Positions 1 to 9,077 of a stretch of 29,032 bases of DNA are shown here, in pieces. The translations under genes were made by a program, and so were the position numbers. The notes beneath the pieces are model-generated. The model did no database searches. It saw nothing but the letters and a program-made list of their open reading frames with translations, and was not told the origin of the DNA. This stretch comes from Pseudomonadota bacterium. GTDB lineage: Bacteria > Pseudomonadota > Alphaproteobacteria > RF32 > CAG-239. The stretch is taken from assembly GCA_021617435.1 (NCBI GenBank), contig JAJWCP010000004.1:1-29032 (forward strand), written 5' to 3'. Numbering within the stretch: the first letter of the stretch is position 1; every line of letters begins with the position of its first letter.

Positions 1-34
1 GAATATAAGTGAAATTAAAACTGGAAATTTAAAA

Positions 35-2674
35 ATGTTGGAAAAAAACTATAACCCTAAAGATTTTGAAGAAAAAATTTATAAAGATTGGGAAGAATCA
101 GGCGATTTTAAGCCTGATATGCGCTCAGACAAAGACGCCTTCTCAATAGTTATTCCTCCGCCGAACGTTACCGGAGTTTTGCACCTCGGACATGCTTTGG
201 ACGATACTTTGCAAGATATTTTAATCAGATACAACCGTATGCTCGGTAAAAAAGTTTTATGGCAACCGGGGACCGATCATGCCGGTATTGCAACTCAAAT
301 GGTTGTTGAAAAAAATTTGGCGAAAGAAGGAATTTCTCGCCACGATTTAGGACGTGAAAAATTTATTGAAACGGTTTGGAAATGGCGTGAAAAATCAGGC
401 GGAACCATTTGCCGGCAGTTGCGCCGTCTTGGCGCTTCATGCGATTGGAGCCGCGAGCGCTTTACCATGGATGAGGGCTTGTCGCGCGCTGTTCGTAAAA
501 TTTTTGTATCTCTTTATAAAGACGGCCTGATTTTTAAGGCTAAAAAACTGGTAAACTGGGACCCGAAATTAGCAACCGCCGTTTCGGATTTGGAGGTTGT
601 TCAAAAAGAAACCGTCGGCAAAATGTATTACTATAAATATCCGATTGAAGGCGAGGAAGGCGAATATATCCATATTGCTACTACCCGTCCGGAAACAATG
701 TTTGGCGATACCGCTGTTGCCGTTTCTAAAAATAATGAAAAATTAAAGCACTTAATCGGCAAAAATTGCGTATTGCCGATTGCGGGCAGAGTTATTCCGA
801 TTGTAGCCGATGAACACGCCGACTCCGAAAAAGGAACCGGCGCGGTTAAAATTACGCCGGCGCATGATTTTAACGACTTTGAGGTTGGCAAGCGTCATAA
901 TTTGCCGATGATTAACATTCTAAATGAAGACGCAACCTTAAATGAAAACACTCCGTTCGCCGGCATGACTACCATGGATGCACGTGCCAAAACCATTGAG
1001 AAGTTAACGGAATTGGGTTTGATGGAAAAAATTGAAGACCACCCGATGGTTATTCCGTACGGTGAGCGTTCAGGCGTTGTGATTGAGCCGTTAATGACCG
1101 ACCAATGGTTTGTTGACGCACCGGTTTTGGCCAAAGAGGCCATACGCGCGGTTGAAGACGGCGAAATGCAGTTTGTTCCCAAAAGCTATGAAAAAACTTA
1201 TTTTGAATGGATGCGCAATATTCAGCCGTGGTGCATTTCGCGTCAGCTTTGGTGGGGGCATCAAATGCCGATTTGGTACGGTCCGGACGGTGAAATCTTT
1301 TGCGAAGAAAATGAAGAAGAAGCAAAAGCCGCCGCTTTTAAGCATTATGGCAAACAGGTTGAATTAACCCGTGAAACCGATGTTTTGGACACGTGGTTTT
1401 CATCAGGATTGTGGGCGTTTTCAACATTAGGTTGGCCGGATAATACCGAATACTTAAAAACATTTTACCCGACATCAGTGCTCGTTACCGGCTTTGACAT
1501 CATCTTTTTCTGGGTTGCCAGAATGATGATGATGAGTATGTATATGATGAAAAAGGTGCCGTTCCGCAAAGCTTATATTCACGGGCTTATTCGCGATGAA
1601 CAAGGACGAAAAATGAGCAAATCAAAAGGTAACACCGTTGACCCGATGGAAACCATTGAAAAATACGGCGCCGATGCATTGCGATTTTTTATGGCGGCGA
1701 TGGAAACCCAAGGACGTGATATTAATATGTCGGAATCGCGCGTTGCCGGATATCGCAACTTTGCCACCAAACTTTGGAATGCCGCTCGTTTTTGTGAGAT
1801 GAACGGTTGCAATTACGGGGCAGATTTTAATCCGCAGTCGGTTAAATTGGCGGTGAATAAATGGATTATTGCCAAAGCTGACGAAGCAACGATGAAAGTT
1901 ACCGAAAACTTAAATGATTTTCGGTTTTCCGATGCCGCCAATGCGGTTTATCAGTTTGTTTGGGGTTCGTTCTGTGACTGGTACATTGAATTAAGCAAGC
2001 CGATTTTTTATGGTAATAATGAAACGGATATTGCGGAAACTCGTGCGACTGCCGCTTGGGTCTTAGATAGAATTTTGGTTGTTTTGCACCCGTTTATGCC
2101 GTTTGTTACCACTGAATTATGGAATAATTTGGCAAAACGCGAAGTTAAACTGATTCACGCCGCATGGCCGATTGTTGATAAAGTTGCGACCGATACCGCG
2201 GAAATGGATTTGGCAATTGATTTAATCAGCGCCGTTCGTTCGCTTAGAGCAGAAATGAATTTACCGGCGGCAGCCAAATTGCATATTTACTTAAAAGATA
2301 TGTCGGCGTCCTCATTAAAGAGCGTTGCCGATATGCAAACTTTAATTTGCTCGTTGGCGCGGCTTGAAAAAATTGAACCATTCGGGGAAAACCAAGAAAT
2401 CAGCAAAGATATGGTTCAGAGCGTGTTTAAAGAAGGTGCGATTTTGTTGCCGCTTAAAGGTGTGGTTGATTTTGCAGCTGAACGCGAGCGCTTGCATAAA
2501 GAACTTGACGCCTTAAATCATAATTTGGAAGGTTATGCCCGCAAGCTTAGCAACCAAAGCTTTATTGAGCGTGCGCCGGCTAATGTGGTGGAAGAAGAAA
2601 AACGTCGCCAGAGCGAGGCATTGGAAAATAAAGCCAAGGTTGAAGAAGCATTAGCGCGAATCGTTGGATTATAA
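35..2674 (+). CDS. valS: Valine-tRNA ligase (ValRS)
   Basis: Class I aminoacyl-tRNA synthetase that charges tRNA-Val with valine in the cytoplasm and hydrolyses mischarged Thr-tRNA-Val. The 879-residue product has the family layout: the Rossmann-fold HIGH motif appears as HLGH at residues 50-53, just after PPPNVTG. The editing (CP1) insertion contains the TTRPETMFGD segment. The KMSKS loop is at 526-530, followed by the helical anticodon-binding domain. A C-terminal charged coiled-coil arm (about 815-879) is typical of bacterial ValRS and contacts the tRNA elbow. Length is normal for the family. Only a weak GGAAAT-type ribosome site precedes the ATG, and the promoter probably lies before the window. 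The OmpA-type lipoprotein gene follows after 17 bases and may be co-transcribed. Identification is firm. Confidence 0.97.
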   Translation: MLEKNYNPKDFEEKIYKDWEESGDFKPDMRSDKDAFSIVIPPPNVTGVLHLGHALDDTLQDILIRYNRMLGKKVLWQPGTDHAGIATQMVVEKNLAKEGISRHDLGREKFIETVWKWREKSGGTICRQLRRLGASCDWSRERFTMDEGLSRAVRKIFVSLYKDGLIFKAKKLVNWDPKLATAVSDLEVVQKETVGKMYYYKYPIEGEEGEYIHIATTRPETMFGDTAVAVSKNNEKLKHLIGKNCVLPIAGRVIPIVADEHADSEKGTGAVKITPAHDFNDFEVGKRHNLPMINILNEDATLNENTPFAGMTTMDARAKTIEKLTELGLMEKIEDHPMVIPYGERSGVVIEPLMTDQWFVDAPVLAKEAIRAVEDGEMQFVPKSYEKTYFEWMRNIQPWCISRQLWWGHQMPIWYGPDGEIFCEENEEEAKAAAFKHYGKQVELTRETDVLDTWFSSGLWAFSTLGWPDNTEYLKTFYPTSVLVTGFDIIFFWVARMMMMSMYMMKKVPFRKAYIHGLIRDEQGRKMSKSKGNTVDPMETIEKYGADALRFFMAAMETQGRDINMSESRVAGYRNFATKLWNAARFCEMNGCNYGADFNPQSVKLAVNKWIIAKADEATMKVTENLNDFRFSDAANAVYQFVWGSFCDWYIELSKPIFYGNNETDIAETRATAAWVLDRILVVLHPFMPFVTTELWNNLAKREVKLIHAAWPIVDKVATDTAEMDLAIDLISAVRSLRAEMNLPAAAKLHIYLKDMSASSLKSVADMQTLICSLARLEKIEPFGENQEISKDMVQSVFKEGAILLPLKGVVDFAAERERLHKELDALNHNLEGYARKLSNQSFIERAPANVVEEEKRRQSEALENKAKVEEALARIVGL

Positions 2675-2691
2675 ACGAAAGGAGAAATGAT

Positions 2692-3333
2692 ATGAAAAAA
2701 TTTTTAATGATATTAATGTCTGTTTGCCTTTTATCGGCATGCGCGACAGATCCGTACACCGGTGAAAGTAAAGTTTCAAAAACCGCATGGGGTGTCGGTA
2801 TCGGCACTGCGGTAGGCGCAGGCGTTGGTGCGTTAGTCGGTGGTGAAAAAGGCGCGTTAATCGGCGCAGGCGTTGGCGCGGCAACCGGCGCGGCGACCGG
2901 CGGATATATGGATATTCAAGCCCGCAAGTTGCGTCAAGAATTGCAGGGAACCGGAGTGCTGGTTGCTCGTGACGGTGAAAACATCCGCCTGATTATGCCT
3001 AATGCCATTACCTTTAACACTAATGAGGCAATTATTAAAACTTCAGCAAATCCGGTGCTTGATTCGGTTGCTAAAGTTGCCAAAGAATATAATAAAACCT
3101 CGCTTCAGGTTTTAGGTTACACCGACAGTACCGGTAATGATGCTATCAATATTCCGCTTTCACAAAGACGAGCAGCTGCGGTTGCGCAATATTTAGGTTT
3201 GCGCGGTGTGGCATCAACTCGTATCACTGCCGCTGGAATGGGCGCGCAAAATCCGATAGCTTCAAATGCTACCGCCGCCGGTCGTGAGCAGAATCGTCGC
3301 GTGGAGATTTATTTAATTAATAATGCCAAGTAA
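2692..3333 (+). CDS. OmpA-family outer-membrane lipoprotein with glycine zipper
   Basis: Probable outer-membrane lipoprotein that binds peptidoglycan, of the YiaD/Pal-like type. The 213-residue product begins with a lipoprotein signal peptide; the lipobox LSAC puts the lipidated cysteine at residue 17. Residues about 35-75 are a glycine-zipper segment rich in GxGxG repeats (VGIGTAVGAGVGALVGG), seen in proteins that insert in or lie along membranes. Residues about 95-213 form an OmpA C-terminal domain, with a TFNTNEA start, the LGYTDSTGN core and the NRRVEIYL end that typically binds diaminopimelate in peptidoglycan. A strong AAAGGAG site lies just before the ATG. It sits 17 bases behind valS. 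The domain call is secure; the exact orthologue is not. Confidence 0.9.
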   Translation: MKKFLMILMSVCLLSACATDPYTGESKVSKTAWGVGIGTAVGAGVGALVGGEKGALIGAGVGAATGAATGGYMDIQARKLRQELQGTGVLVARDGENIRLIMPNAITFNTNEAIIKTSANPVLDSVAKVAKEYNKTSLQVLGYTDSTGNDAINIPLSQRRAAAVAQYLGLRGVASTRITAAGMGAQNPIASNATAAGREQNRRVEIYLINNAK

Positions 3334-3391
3334 GAATTAAGCCCGCCGACAACATACAACTTATACACAGCACAGACTCGTAAATATTACA

Positions 3392-3446
3392 AAAAAACGC
3401 GAGCTAAAATCTTCTCAAATTAATCTTTTTGAGAGGATTTTAGCTC
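3392..3446 (-). terminator. Rho-independent terminator of the transketolase operon
   Basis: A 19-base stem (3401-3419 with 3428-3446, one mismatch that becomes a G-U pair in RNA) has an 8-base loop. Read on the minus strand it is followed by GCG and a run of T (about 3392-3398). This is the layout of an intrinsic terminator about 100 bases behind the tkt stop. In the plus direction no U-run follows, so it would not clearly end the lipoprotein transcript. Confidence 0.8.
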
Positions 3447-3495
3447 ATGAATAATAAAATTAATCAAAGCTTGCGGATAGTGAGACAAATACGCA

Positions 3496-3545
3496 GTAAC
3501 TTTTTTTCGCGGTGTACAAAACCGCTACATAAGGGAAAAAGTTAC
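3496..3545. repeat. Nested inverted repeat at the end of tkt
   Basis: The outer arms GTAACTTTTT (3496-3505) and AAAAAGTTAC (3536-3545) are perfect complements. Inside them GCGGT (3509-3513) pairs with ACCGC (3521-3525). The right outer arm contains the tkt stop codon (3542-3544). It lacks a T-run after the stem on either strand, so it is not a classical terminator. It may be a structure protecting the 3' end of the tkt message. Confidence 0.5.
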
Positions 3546-5524
3546 AAGCAGGTGCCCGCTAAATGCAAGCCCATAACCGCCTCCACTACCTTTTCTACTG
3601 TAATGCCGAAATGAGCATATAATTCGCTTGCCGGACCGGAAGCGCCAAAGCCGTCCATACCGATAATTGCGCCGTTTAAGCCGGTGTATTTTTCCCAACC
3701 GAATTTAGCAGCAGCTTCAACGGCAATTCGCGGACAATTACCAAGCACTTTTTCTTTGTATTCTGTTGATTGCTTATCAAACAACTCGGTGCAGGGCATT
3801 GAAATCACTGCAACTTCAACTCCTTTTTCGCGCAAGAGTTTTTGAGCCTCAATTGCTAAAGAAACCTCTGAACCGGTAGCAATAATCGTCGCTTTGCGCT
3901 TTTTACCTTTTTGTGTATCTGAAATAACATAACCGCCTTTTGCCGTTAAATTTTCAGCCGCTGATGTACGCAACAACGGTAGCCCCTGACGTGAAAGAGC
4001 TAATATACTTGGCGTTTTTTTTGCAGTTAAGGCAATTTCCCATGCTTCTGCCGTTTCAACCACGTCGCACGGGCGGAATGTGTAAATATTCGGCATTGCC
4101 CGATATGACGCCAACTGTTCAATCGGCTGATGCGTCGGACCATCTTCACCCACGCCGATAGAATCATGAGTCAAAACATAAATAACTCTGATACCCATTA
4201 ACGCCGCCAAACGCATGGACGGACGCATATAATCAGAGAATACAAAAAATGTTCCGCCATACGGAATAACTCCGCCATGCAGGCTCATGCCGTTCATAAT
4301 TGCCGCCATAGCATGCTCGCGGATTCCATACATAATGTTATTGCCGTTATAATCTTCTGCCGTAACGGTTTTCATACCATTAACAAAGGTTAAGTTTGAA
4401 GCCGCCAAATCAGCCGACCCGCCGACAATTTGCGGAATATTCGGGACAATGGCTTCCAAGCACATTTGCGAAGCTTTGCGCGTGGCAACTTTTGTTTTTT
4501 CGGCAATAGCTTTTTCTTTAACGGTGTTTAAATCACGCTGCCAATTTTCCGGTAAAATATCATTCACATAATCGCTAAATTCTTTACCGGCAGTCTGAGC
4601 GCGTTTTTTCCATGCCTGACAATCTGCTTTGCTTTTATTTCCGGCGATTCGCCAAGCATTTAAAACTTCCCCCGGCAACTCAAACGGCGGATACGGCCAA
4701 GCCAGTTCGTGACGCATTGCCGCGGTTTCCGCCTCGCCAAGTGGTGACCCGTGACATTTTGAGGTTCCGCATTTCATCGGCGCGCCAAAACCGATAATGG
4801 TTTTGCAGGCAATAAACACTGGCTTATCCGATTCTTGCGCCGCAGTTAAAGCTTTTTCAATTTCTGCATAATCATGACCGTTAATTTCCATAACATTCCA
4901 GCCCATCGCCTTAAAGCGCTCCGGCTGATTGGTGGAGCTTGCGGCGGAAACGTTGCCGTCAATTGTAATATTGTTGTTATCCCACAACACTATAAGCTTA
5001 TTTAATTTTAAGTGGCCGGCTAATGACGCCGCCTCTTCGGAAATTCCTTCCATCAGACAGCCATCGCCGCAAATAACGTATGTGCAGTGGTTACATAACT
5101 TATCACCGAATTTAGCATTAATAATCCGCTCAGCCAAAGCCATGCCAACCGCCGATGATATACCTTGACCCAAAGGTCCGGTGGTCATATCAATTCCTGC
5201 TAAATGACCGTATTCTGGGTGACCTGCGGTTTTTGAGCCGAGTTGACGAAAGCTTTTAATATCTTCAATATTAATATCTTCATACCCGAGCAAATACAAT
5301 AGCGAATATAACAACATTGAACCATGCCCGGCTGAAAGTACAAACCTATCACGGTCAAACCAACGCGGTTCTTTAGGATTAATCCTTATAAATTTGCTAA
5401 ACAAAACAGCAGCAACATCTGCCATACCAAGTGGCATTCCGGGGTGACCGGAATTAGCTTTATCAATGGCATCAGCGCTCAAAAATCTGATAGCGTTGGC
5501 CATATCTTTATAGTTATACTGCAT
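3542..5524 (-). CDS. tkt: Transketolase
   Basis: Thiamine-diphosphate enzyme of the non-oxidative pentose phosphate pathway; it moves two-carbon ketol units between ketose and aldose phosphates. The 660-residue length is typical. The N-terminal pyrophosphate-binding domain shows GHGSMLLYSLLYLLGYE, GHPEYG and TTGPLGQG. The cofactor motif starts at ICGDGCLMEG and ends about 30 residues later at NNN. The central pyrimidine-binding domain carries GIREHAM (catalytic Glu) and the loop LTHDSIGVGEDGPTHQP. The C-terminal domain begins near ATGSEVSLA. An AAGGAG site precedes the ATG. The start lies 11 bases behind the small lipoprotein gene, so it is probably the last gene of the operon starting at the diguanylate cyclase. 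Firm call. Confidence 0.97.
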   Translation of the reverse strand: MQYNYKDMANAIRFLSADAIDKANSGHPGMPLGMADVAAVLFSKFIRINPKEPRWFDRDRFVLSAGHGSMLLYSLLYLLGYEDINIEDIKSFRQLGSKTAGHPEYGHLAGIDMTTGPLGQGISSAVGMALAERIINAKFGDKLCNHCTYVICGDGCLMEGISEEAASLAGHLKLNKLIVLWDNNNITIDGNVSAASSTNQPERFKAMGWNVMEINGHDYAEIEKALTAAQESDKPVFIACKTIIGFGAPMKCGTSKCHGSPLGEAETAAMRHELAWPYPPFELPGEVLNAWRIAGNKSKADCQAWKKRAQTAGKEFSDYVNDILPENWQRDLNTVKEKAIAEKTKVATRKASQMCLEAIVPNIPQIVGGSADLAASNLTFVNGMKTVTAEDYNGNNIMYGIREHAMAAIMNGMSLHGGVIPYGGTFFVFSDYMRPSMRLAALMGIRVIYVLTHDSIGVGEDGPTHQPIEQLASYRAMPNIYTFRPCDVVETAEAWEIALTAKKTPSILALSRQGLPLLRTSAAENLTAKGGYVISDTQKGKKRKATIIATGSEVSLAIEAQKLLREKGVEVAVISMPCTELFDKQSTEYKEKVLGNCPRIAVEAAAKFGWEKYTGLNGAIIGMDGFGASGPASELYAHFGITVEKVVEAVMGLHLAGTCL

Positions 5525-5535
5525 AATGTTTCTCC

Positions 5536-6075
5536 TTATTTTGTTTTATATTCCAAATCTTGAGCTTTAGCTTTAAGCCCCAAATAAATATCCATATTAT
5601 AAGTACCCGGAACCGGTATTGTCAGTTCGCCGCCTTCCGTGGTATAATCTAAGACCTCTGCCCCCAGCGGAATATGAACCTCGGCAAAATAAGTTTTCTT
5701 ACCTAAATAATTAACCGGTCCCTCAACCGTTTCAAGATAATATGAAAAATGCACGTCAGTTACATCACTTTCTTCTACGCGGGTAATTTTAAATTTAGGC
5801 TTAACCACCGCCTTATTTTTGCCGAGTTTTTTATTATAATAGCAATGCCCCTCATAACCGACGGCCTCAATAGTAAACAGCTCACGATACTCATCAATTT
5901 GCACAATTTTAGTATCATTTTGCCTGATGTGCACTTTCGGACAAGCGTCAACATCTTTCAAATACGAAGTATCATCTTCACCCGAAACCACCACAAAATG
6001 ATTTTCATCGTCATTTCCAAATGAACAAGCCCCCAAAACTACAAGCGCCACAAAGCTTAACCAAACTTTTTTCAT
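5536..6075 (-). CDS. Small predicted lipoprotein of unknown function
   Basis: A 179-residue secreted lipoprotein that I do not recognise. The signal peptide (residues 1-16) ends in lipobox LGAC with the lipidated cysteine at 17, followed by a polar linker (SFGNDDENHF). The remainder is predicted to be beta-rich and soluble. It contains two cysteines (in DACPKV and GHCYYN) that could form a disulfide in the periplasm. The overall look resembles conserved alphaproteobacterial cell-envelope lipoproteins, but no domain is assigned. An AAAGGAG site sits 5-6 bases before the ATG. It lies 40 bases behind the methyltransferase gene and 11 bases before tkt on the same strand. The shared operon with metabolic and rRNA genes gives little hint of its role. 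Confidence 0.75.
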   Translation of the reverse strand: MKKVWLSFVALVVLGACSFGNDDENHFVVVSGEDDTSYLKDVDACPKVHIRQNDTKIVQIDEYRELFTIEAVGYEGHCYYNKKLGKNKAVVKPKFKITRVEESDVTDVHFSYYLETVEGPVNYLGKKTYFAEVHIPLGAEVLDYTTEGGELTIPVPGTYNMDIYLGLKAKAQDLEYKTK

Positions 6076-6115
6076 ACTTTCTCCTTTGTTTTTAAAGAGT
6101 ATAACCCCGTAATAC

Positions 6116-7258
6116 TTATTTTTTTGTAAACAACGCCACTAATTCCGTATGATTAGAATAAACAAACTGATCTACCATCGTCACTTCTTTAAGCTCAAAT
6201 CCTCCGGTAATCAGCGTATTGGCATCATTAACAAAGCTGTGCGGATTGCATGAAACCGCAACCACTGCTGAAGGTTTATTCGCCTGCTCCATTTTGGCAA
6301 GCTCCGCAACCTGCGCGGCGGCGCCTGCCCGCGGCGGATCAAACACCACTGCGCTAAAACCTTTAAGTTCGCTTGCCGTAAACGGATATTTAAACAAGTT
6401 GCGCTTTACAATTTCAACATTATTTAAGATATGCGCATTTAATGAGGCTTTAAATCCGTTTAAAAGCGGCTCGCTTAAATCAGCCGCCGTGATTTTATTT
6501 GCTTTATTTGCCGCAAGCGGATATGAAAATGTGCCGATTCCGCAAAACAAATCGGCAATTTTACCGCCGGCATTGCTAATGTATTTAAGCACCAAAGCAA
6601 TTAACGCCTCTTGCCCGGTTGCCGAAGCCTGCAAAAAAGTTCCGGCCGCCACATAAATATCAAACCCGCCAATTTTAACTGTCGGCTTTAATTTTTCAAC
6701 CACCGGCTCCGCCTGTTCTTCCGTTTTTGAGCGAAATGAAAAGCGAATAATATCAGGCTCATTATTCACATAATCAAAAATTGCCATCCGATAATCAAGC
6801 GCCAGTTCGCAATCAGCCTCTAATACGATATCAAGCCCGTTATCTGCTTCCAAAATCAGCACATCGCCTTTATTCAGCGAAGTAGTCAGCAATTTTTTAC
6901 CTTTAAGCCTACGAGAAACTTTAACCAAACAAAATTCTTCCAAAAATTTTCGCAAAGAAGGCAATATTGCATTAATTTTCGGCGTTAACATCAAACATTG
7001 TGAGCAATCGGCAATAAGATTGCTTTTATTTTCATTAAACCCAAGCACCAATCCGCCCTTAGTCTGCATAAAAGCCAAAGCCGCGCGACGGCGGGTTCCG
7101 TCCGGCAAAAACATCGGCTCATTCCACCTATAAGTATGCTCTTTTAACCCCGCGCTTAAAATCCCTTTTACTTTTTGTTCTTTTAAGCTCTGATATTCTT
7201 GTTGCGTTTTGTCTCTAAAACAACACCCGCCACAGTTTTGTTGATATACGCACCCCAT
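6116..7258 (-). CDS. rRNA (uracil-C5)-methyltransferase, RlmD/RlmC/TrmA family
   Basis: SAM-dependent enzyme that methylates C5 of a uridine, most likely in 23S rRNA. Near the N-terminus CVYQQNCGGC plus CSQC further on supply the four cysteines of the family's [4Fe-4S] cluster. The Rossmann domain shows the SAM motif DLFCGIGTF, then FDPPRAG. The catalytic cysteine is in VSCNP and the general-base glutamate in HTELVALF. An in-frame start at 7315 exists, but I chose ATG 7258: GGAGG lies 6-7 bases before it, and the start follows the upstream stop by one base. The resulting 380-residue product has no TRAM domain before the cluster, making it more like short RlmC than E. coli RlmD. Family secure, target base uncertain. 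Confidence 0.9.
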   Translation of the reverse strand: MGCVYQQNCGGCCFRDKTQQEYQSLKEQKVKGILSAGLKEHTYRWNEPMFLPDGTRRRAALAFMQTKGGLVLGFNENKSNLIADCSQCLMLTPKINAILPSLRKFLEEFCLVKVSRRLKGKKLLTTSLNKGDVLILEADNGLDIVLEADCELALDYRMAIFDYVNNEPDIIRFSFRSKTEEQAEPVVEKLKPTVKIGGFDIYVAAGTFLQASATGQEALIALVLKYISNAGGKIADLFCGIGTFSYPLAANKANKITAADLSEPLLNGFKASLNAHILNNVEIVKRNLFKYPFTASELKGFSAVVFDPPRAGAAAQVAELAKMEQANKPSAVVAVSCNPHSFVNDANTLITGGFELKEVTMVDQFVYSNHTELVALFTKK

Positions 7259-7259
7259 T

Positions 7260-8933
7260 TTAATCCTCCGACATGTGCGAGGTTTCAATCCCGTCAAGTA
7301 ATGAAATCTCTTCATTTTCTTCTGTTGAAAAAACCGGATGCATAAGCCTTAAAGCGCCGTCATTTTTATCTTGATTAATCCGTACCGACATATCCGTATT
7401 AAACAATTCAACCCGATTGCGCCCGTTTTGCTTAGCCGCGTACATAGCGTCATCCGCCATTTTTATCATCAATCCGACATCATCCGAAATACCTGAAGGC
7501 GCAACCCCGATACTAACCGTAAAGCTAACCGCGCGATTATCATCAGAATAAACTGCTGTCTTGGCAATTTCATCTTTCAGTCTGCCGGCAACCATTGCGG
7601 CAATATCGGCAGTTACATTTGCCAAAAACACCACAAATTCTTCACCGCCGTAACGAGCCACCACGTCATCATGGCGTAAAGAACGTTCGCAAATTGCCGC
7701 CAATTCCATTAAAACTTTATCGCCGATTTTATGTCCGTAGGTATCATTAACCCGTTTAAAGTTATCAGCGTCAATCATCAACACCGCAAACGATTCTTTT
7801 TTAGCGTGCGCCGCCTTAATTTTTTCCGCGACAACGGTTTCAAAATAGCGGCGATTATAAACAGCTGTCAAGGGATCGCGGTCAGCCTGCGACTGCAACA
7901 TTGACTCGCGGCGTTTGTGTGAAGTAATATCCTGAAAAGCCGAATACAGAACCACATCATTGTTATAATCAATAACATTAGCCGAGGTTAACAGCCAAAA
8001 CGGCGTGTTACCGAACGCGGTTTTTACCAAAATTTCAAAATCATGCACTTCTCGTCTTTTTTCAAGTCGCTCCTGCAAAAGTTTACGATTCTCCGCGTCA
8101 ACAAAAAAATCTTTAAAATGATAACGCGGCAACTCGCCCTCATCTATACCGAAAAGGTCGGCGGCGTTTTTATTAATGAGCAACAAAGAATCATCGCCTA
8201 GACGTGAAATAATTATCGGAAACGGCGACGACTTAATAATTGTGCTAATGTTTTGATTAACTTTTCGGTACGCTTCCTGCGCTTGCGCAACCTTTTCTTT
8301 TAAGCTTTCGTTTGCCAGCAAAAAATATGAAAAAGCCAGCAATACCGACAAATCAAGCGACAAATGCCACGGATATGAAACTTTTGCAATCAGCGGCAAT
8401 AATAACAACATGGTAAACCCAAGTGTTGCAACGCCTGCGGTAATACGTCCGGCAGACTTCCACAACTTTGGTCTTGAAACAAAACTCAAAAAAACATAAC
8501 TCATGCCGACAATCGGCAAAATTTGCTGCAAATTATTGGTAATATTGGCGTCATCTACCACAAAAACAGCGTATAAAACCAGCAGCAAGCTGATTGTAAC
8601 AAACAAAAACAGCACATTTTGATTAAGCGGCTCTCCCAATAAAATATGCGATGAAGCCATAAGCAACGATGATGACGCCGCTAAAACAAGCAGCATTTCG
8701 CTTAAAACCAAAATTTTGGCTGATACGCCCTGTTCATAAAAAAAGCCCGCCCCGCAATGCAAAGCCGAAGCCAAAAGCAGCAAAAACAAACCGGCATACA
8801 AAATCACTATGCCTTTTTTAATTTTAAGACTGTGGGCATAAAAAACAGCAACACCTAAAAAAACAAACGAAAGCCCTGCATACAACCAATTTGTAACATT
8901 GCTCAAAACATCAACAAACAACATATTAACCAC
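7260..8933 (-). CDS. Membrane-bound diguanylate cyclase with PAS and GGDEF domains
   Basis: Enzyme predicted to make the second messenger cyclic di-GMP from two GTP. The 557-residue product has about seven N-terminal transmembrane helices (residues 14-207, an unassigned membrane sensor region). These are followed by a short coiled linker, a PAS domain (about 224-340, ending in the PAC-like FQDITSHKRRE) and a GGDEF domain (about 345-510). The active-site loop is GGEEF at 429-433, so it should be catalytic. An RxxD inhibitory site (RHDD, 420-423) lies exactly five residues before it, implying product feedback. The start is a GTG with AGAGG seven bases upstream; an ATG three codons later is possible. 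It is the first gene of the minus-strand operon and abuts the methyltransferase gene. Confidence 0.92.
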   Translation of the reverse strand: MVNMLFVDVLSNVTNWLYAGLSFVFLGVAVFYAHSLKIKKGIVILYAGLFLLLLASALHCGAGFFYEQGVSAKILVLSEMLLVLAASSSLLMASSHILLGEPLNQNVLFLFVTISLLLVLYAVFVVDDANITNNLQQILPIVGMSYVFLSFVSRPKLWKSAGRITAGVATLGFTMLLLLPLIAKVSYPWHLSLDLSVLLAFSYFLLANESLKEKVAQAQEAYRKVNQNISTIIKSSPFPIIISRLGDDSLLLINKNAADLFGIDEGELPRYHFKDFFVDAENRKLLQERLEKRREVHDFEILVKTAFGNTPFWLLTSANVIDYNNDVVLYSAFQDITSHKRRESMLQSQADRDPLTAVYNRRYFETVVAEKIKAAHAKKESFAVLMIDADNFKRVNDTYGHKIGDKVLMELAAICERSLRHDDVVARYGGEEFVVFLANVTADIAAMVAGRLKDEIAKTAVYSDDNRAVSFTVSIGVAPSGISDDVGLMIKMADDAMYAAKQNGRNRVELFNTDMSVRINQDKNDGALRLMHPVFSTEENEEISLLDGIETSHMSED

Positions 8934-8957
8934 TCTTAAACCTCTGATAATATACTT

Positions 8958-8985
8958 ACTATATAAACAAAAACAAAAAACTCAA
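8958..8985 (-). promoter_or_regulatory. Putative sigma70 promoter for the cyclase-tkt operon
   Basis: On the minus strand TTGAGT (8985-8980), a 16-base spacer and TATAGT (8963-8958) precede the GTG start by about 25 bases. The -10 matches consensus at 5 of 6 positions. The surrounding AT-richness makes chance matches likely, so confidence is moderate. Confidence 0.45.
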
Positions 8986-9013
8986 ACAAAACTTTCATAT
9001 AAACTGAAAAATT

Positions 9014-9042
9014 TTGATGATTATTTATTTAATTGGTGTAAT
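9014..9042 (+). promoter_or_regulatory. Putative sigma70 promoter for the two-half membrane protein
   Basis: TTGATG (9014-9019), a 17-base spacer and TGTAAT (9037-9042) lie 35 bases before the ATG at 9078. Match is 4 of 6 and 5 of 6. It diverges from the promoter of the cyclase operon. Confidence 0.5.
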
Positions 9043-9077
9043 ATAAACACATATCGTTAACTCTGAAGGAATTTAAC

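Noticed and set aside
3447..3614. Plus-strand frame of 55 codons with a GAGAGGA sequence upstream
   Set aside because: Its ribosome site lies within the tkt terminator stem and its 3' half overlaps the tkt coding region antisense. The predicted peptide shows no recognisable features.
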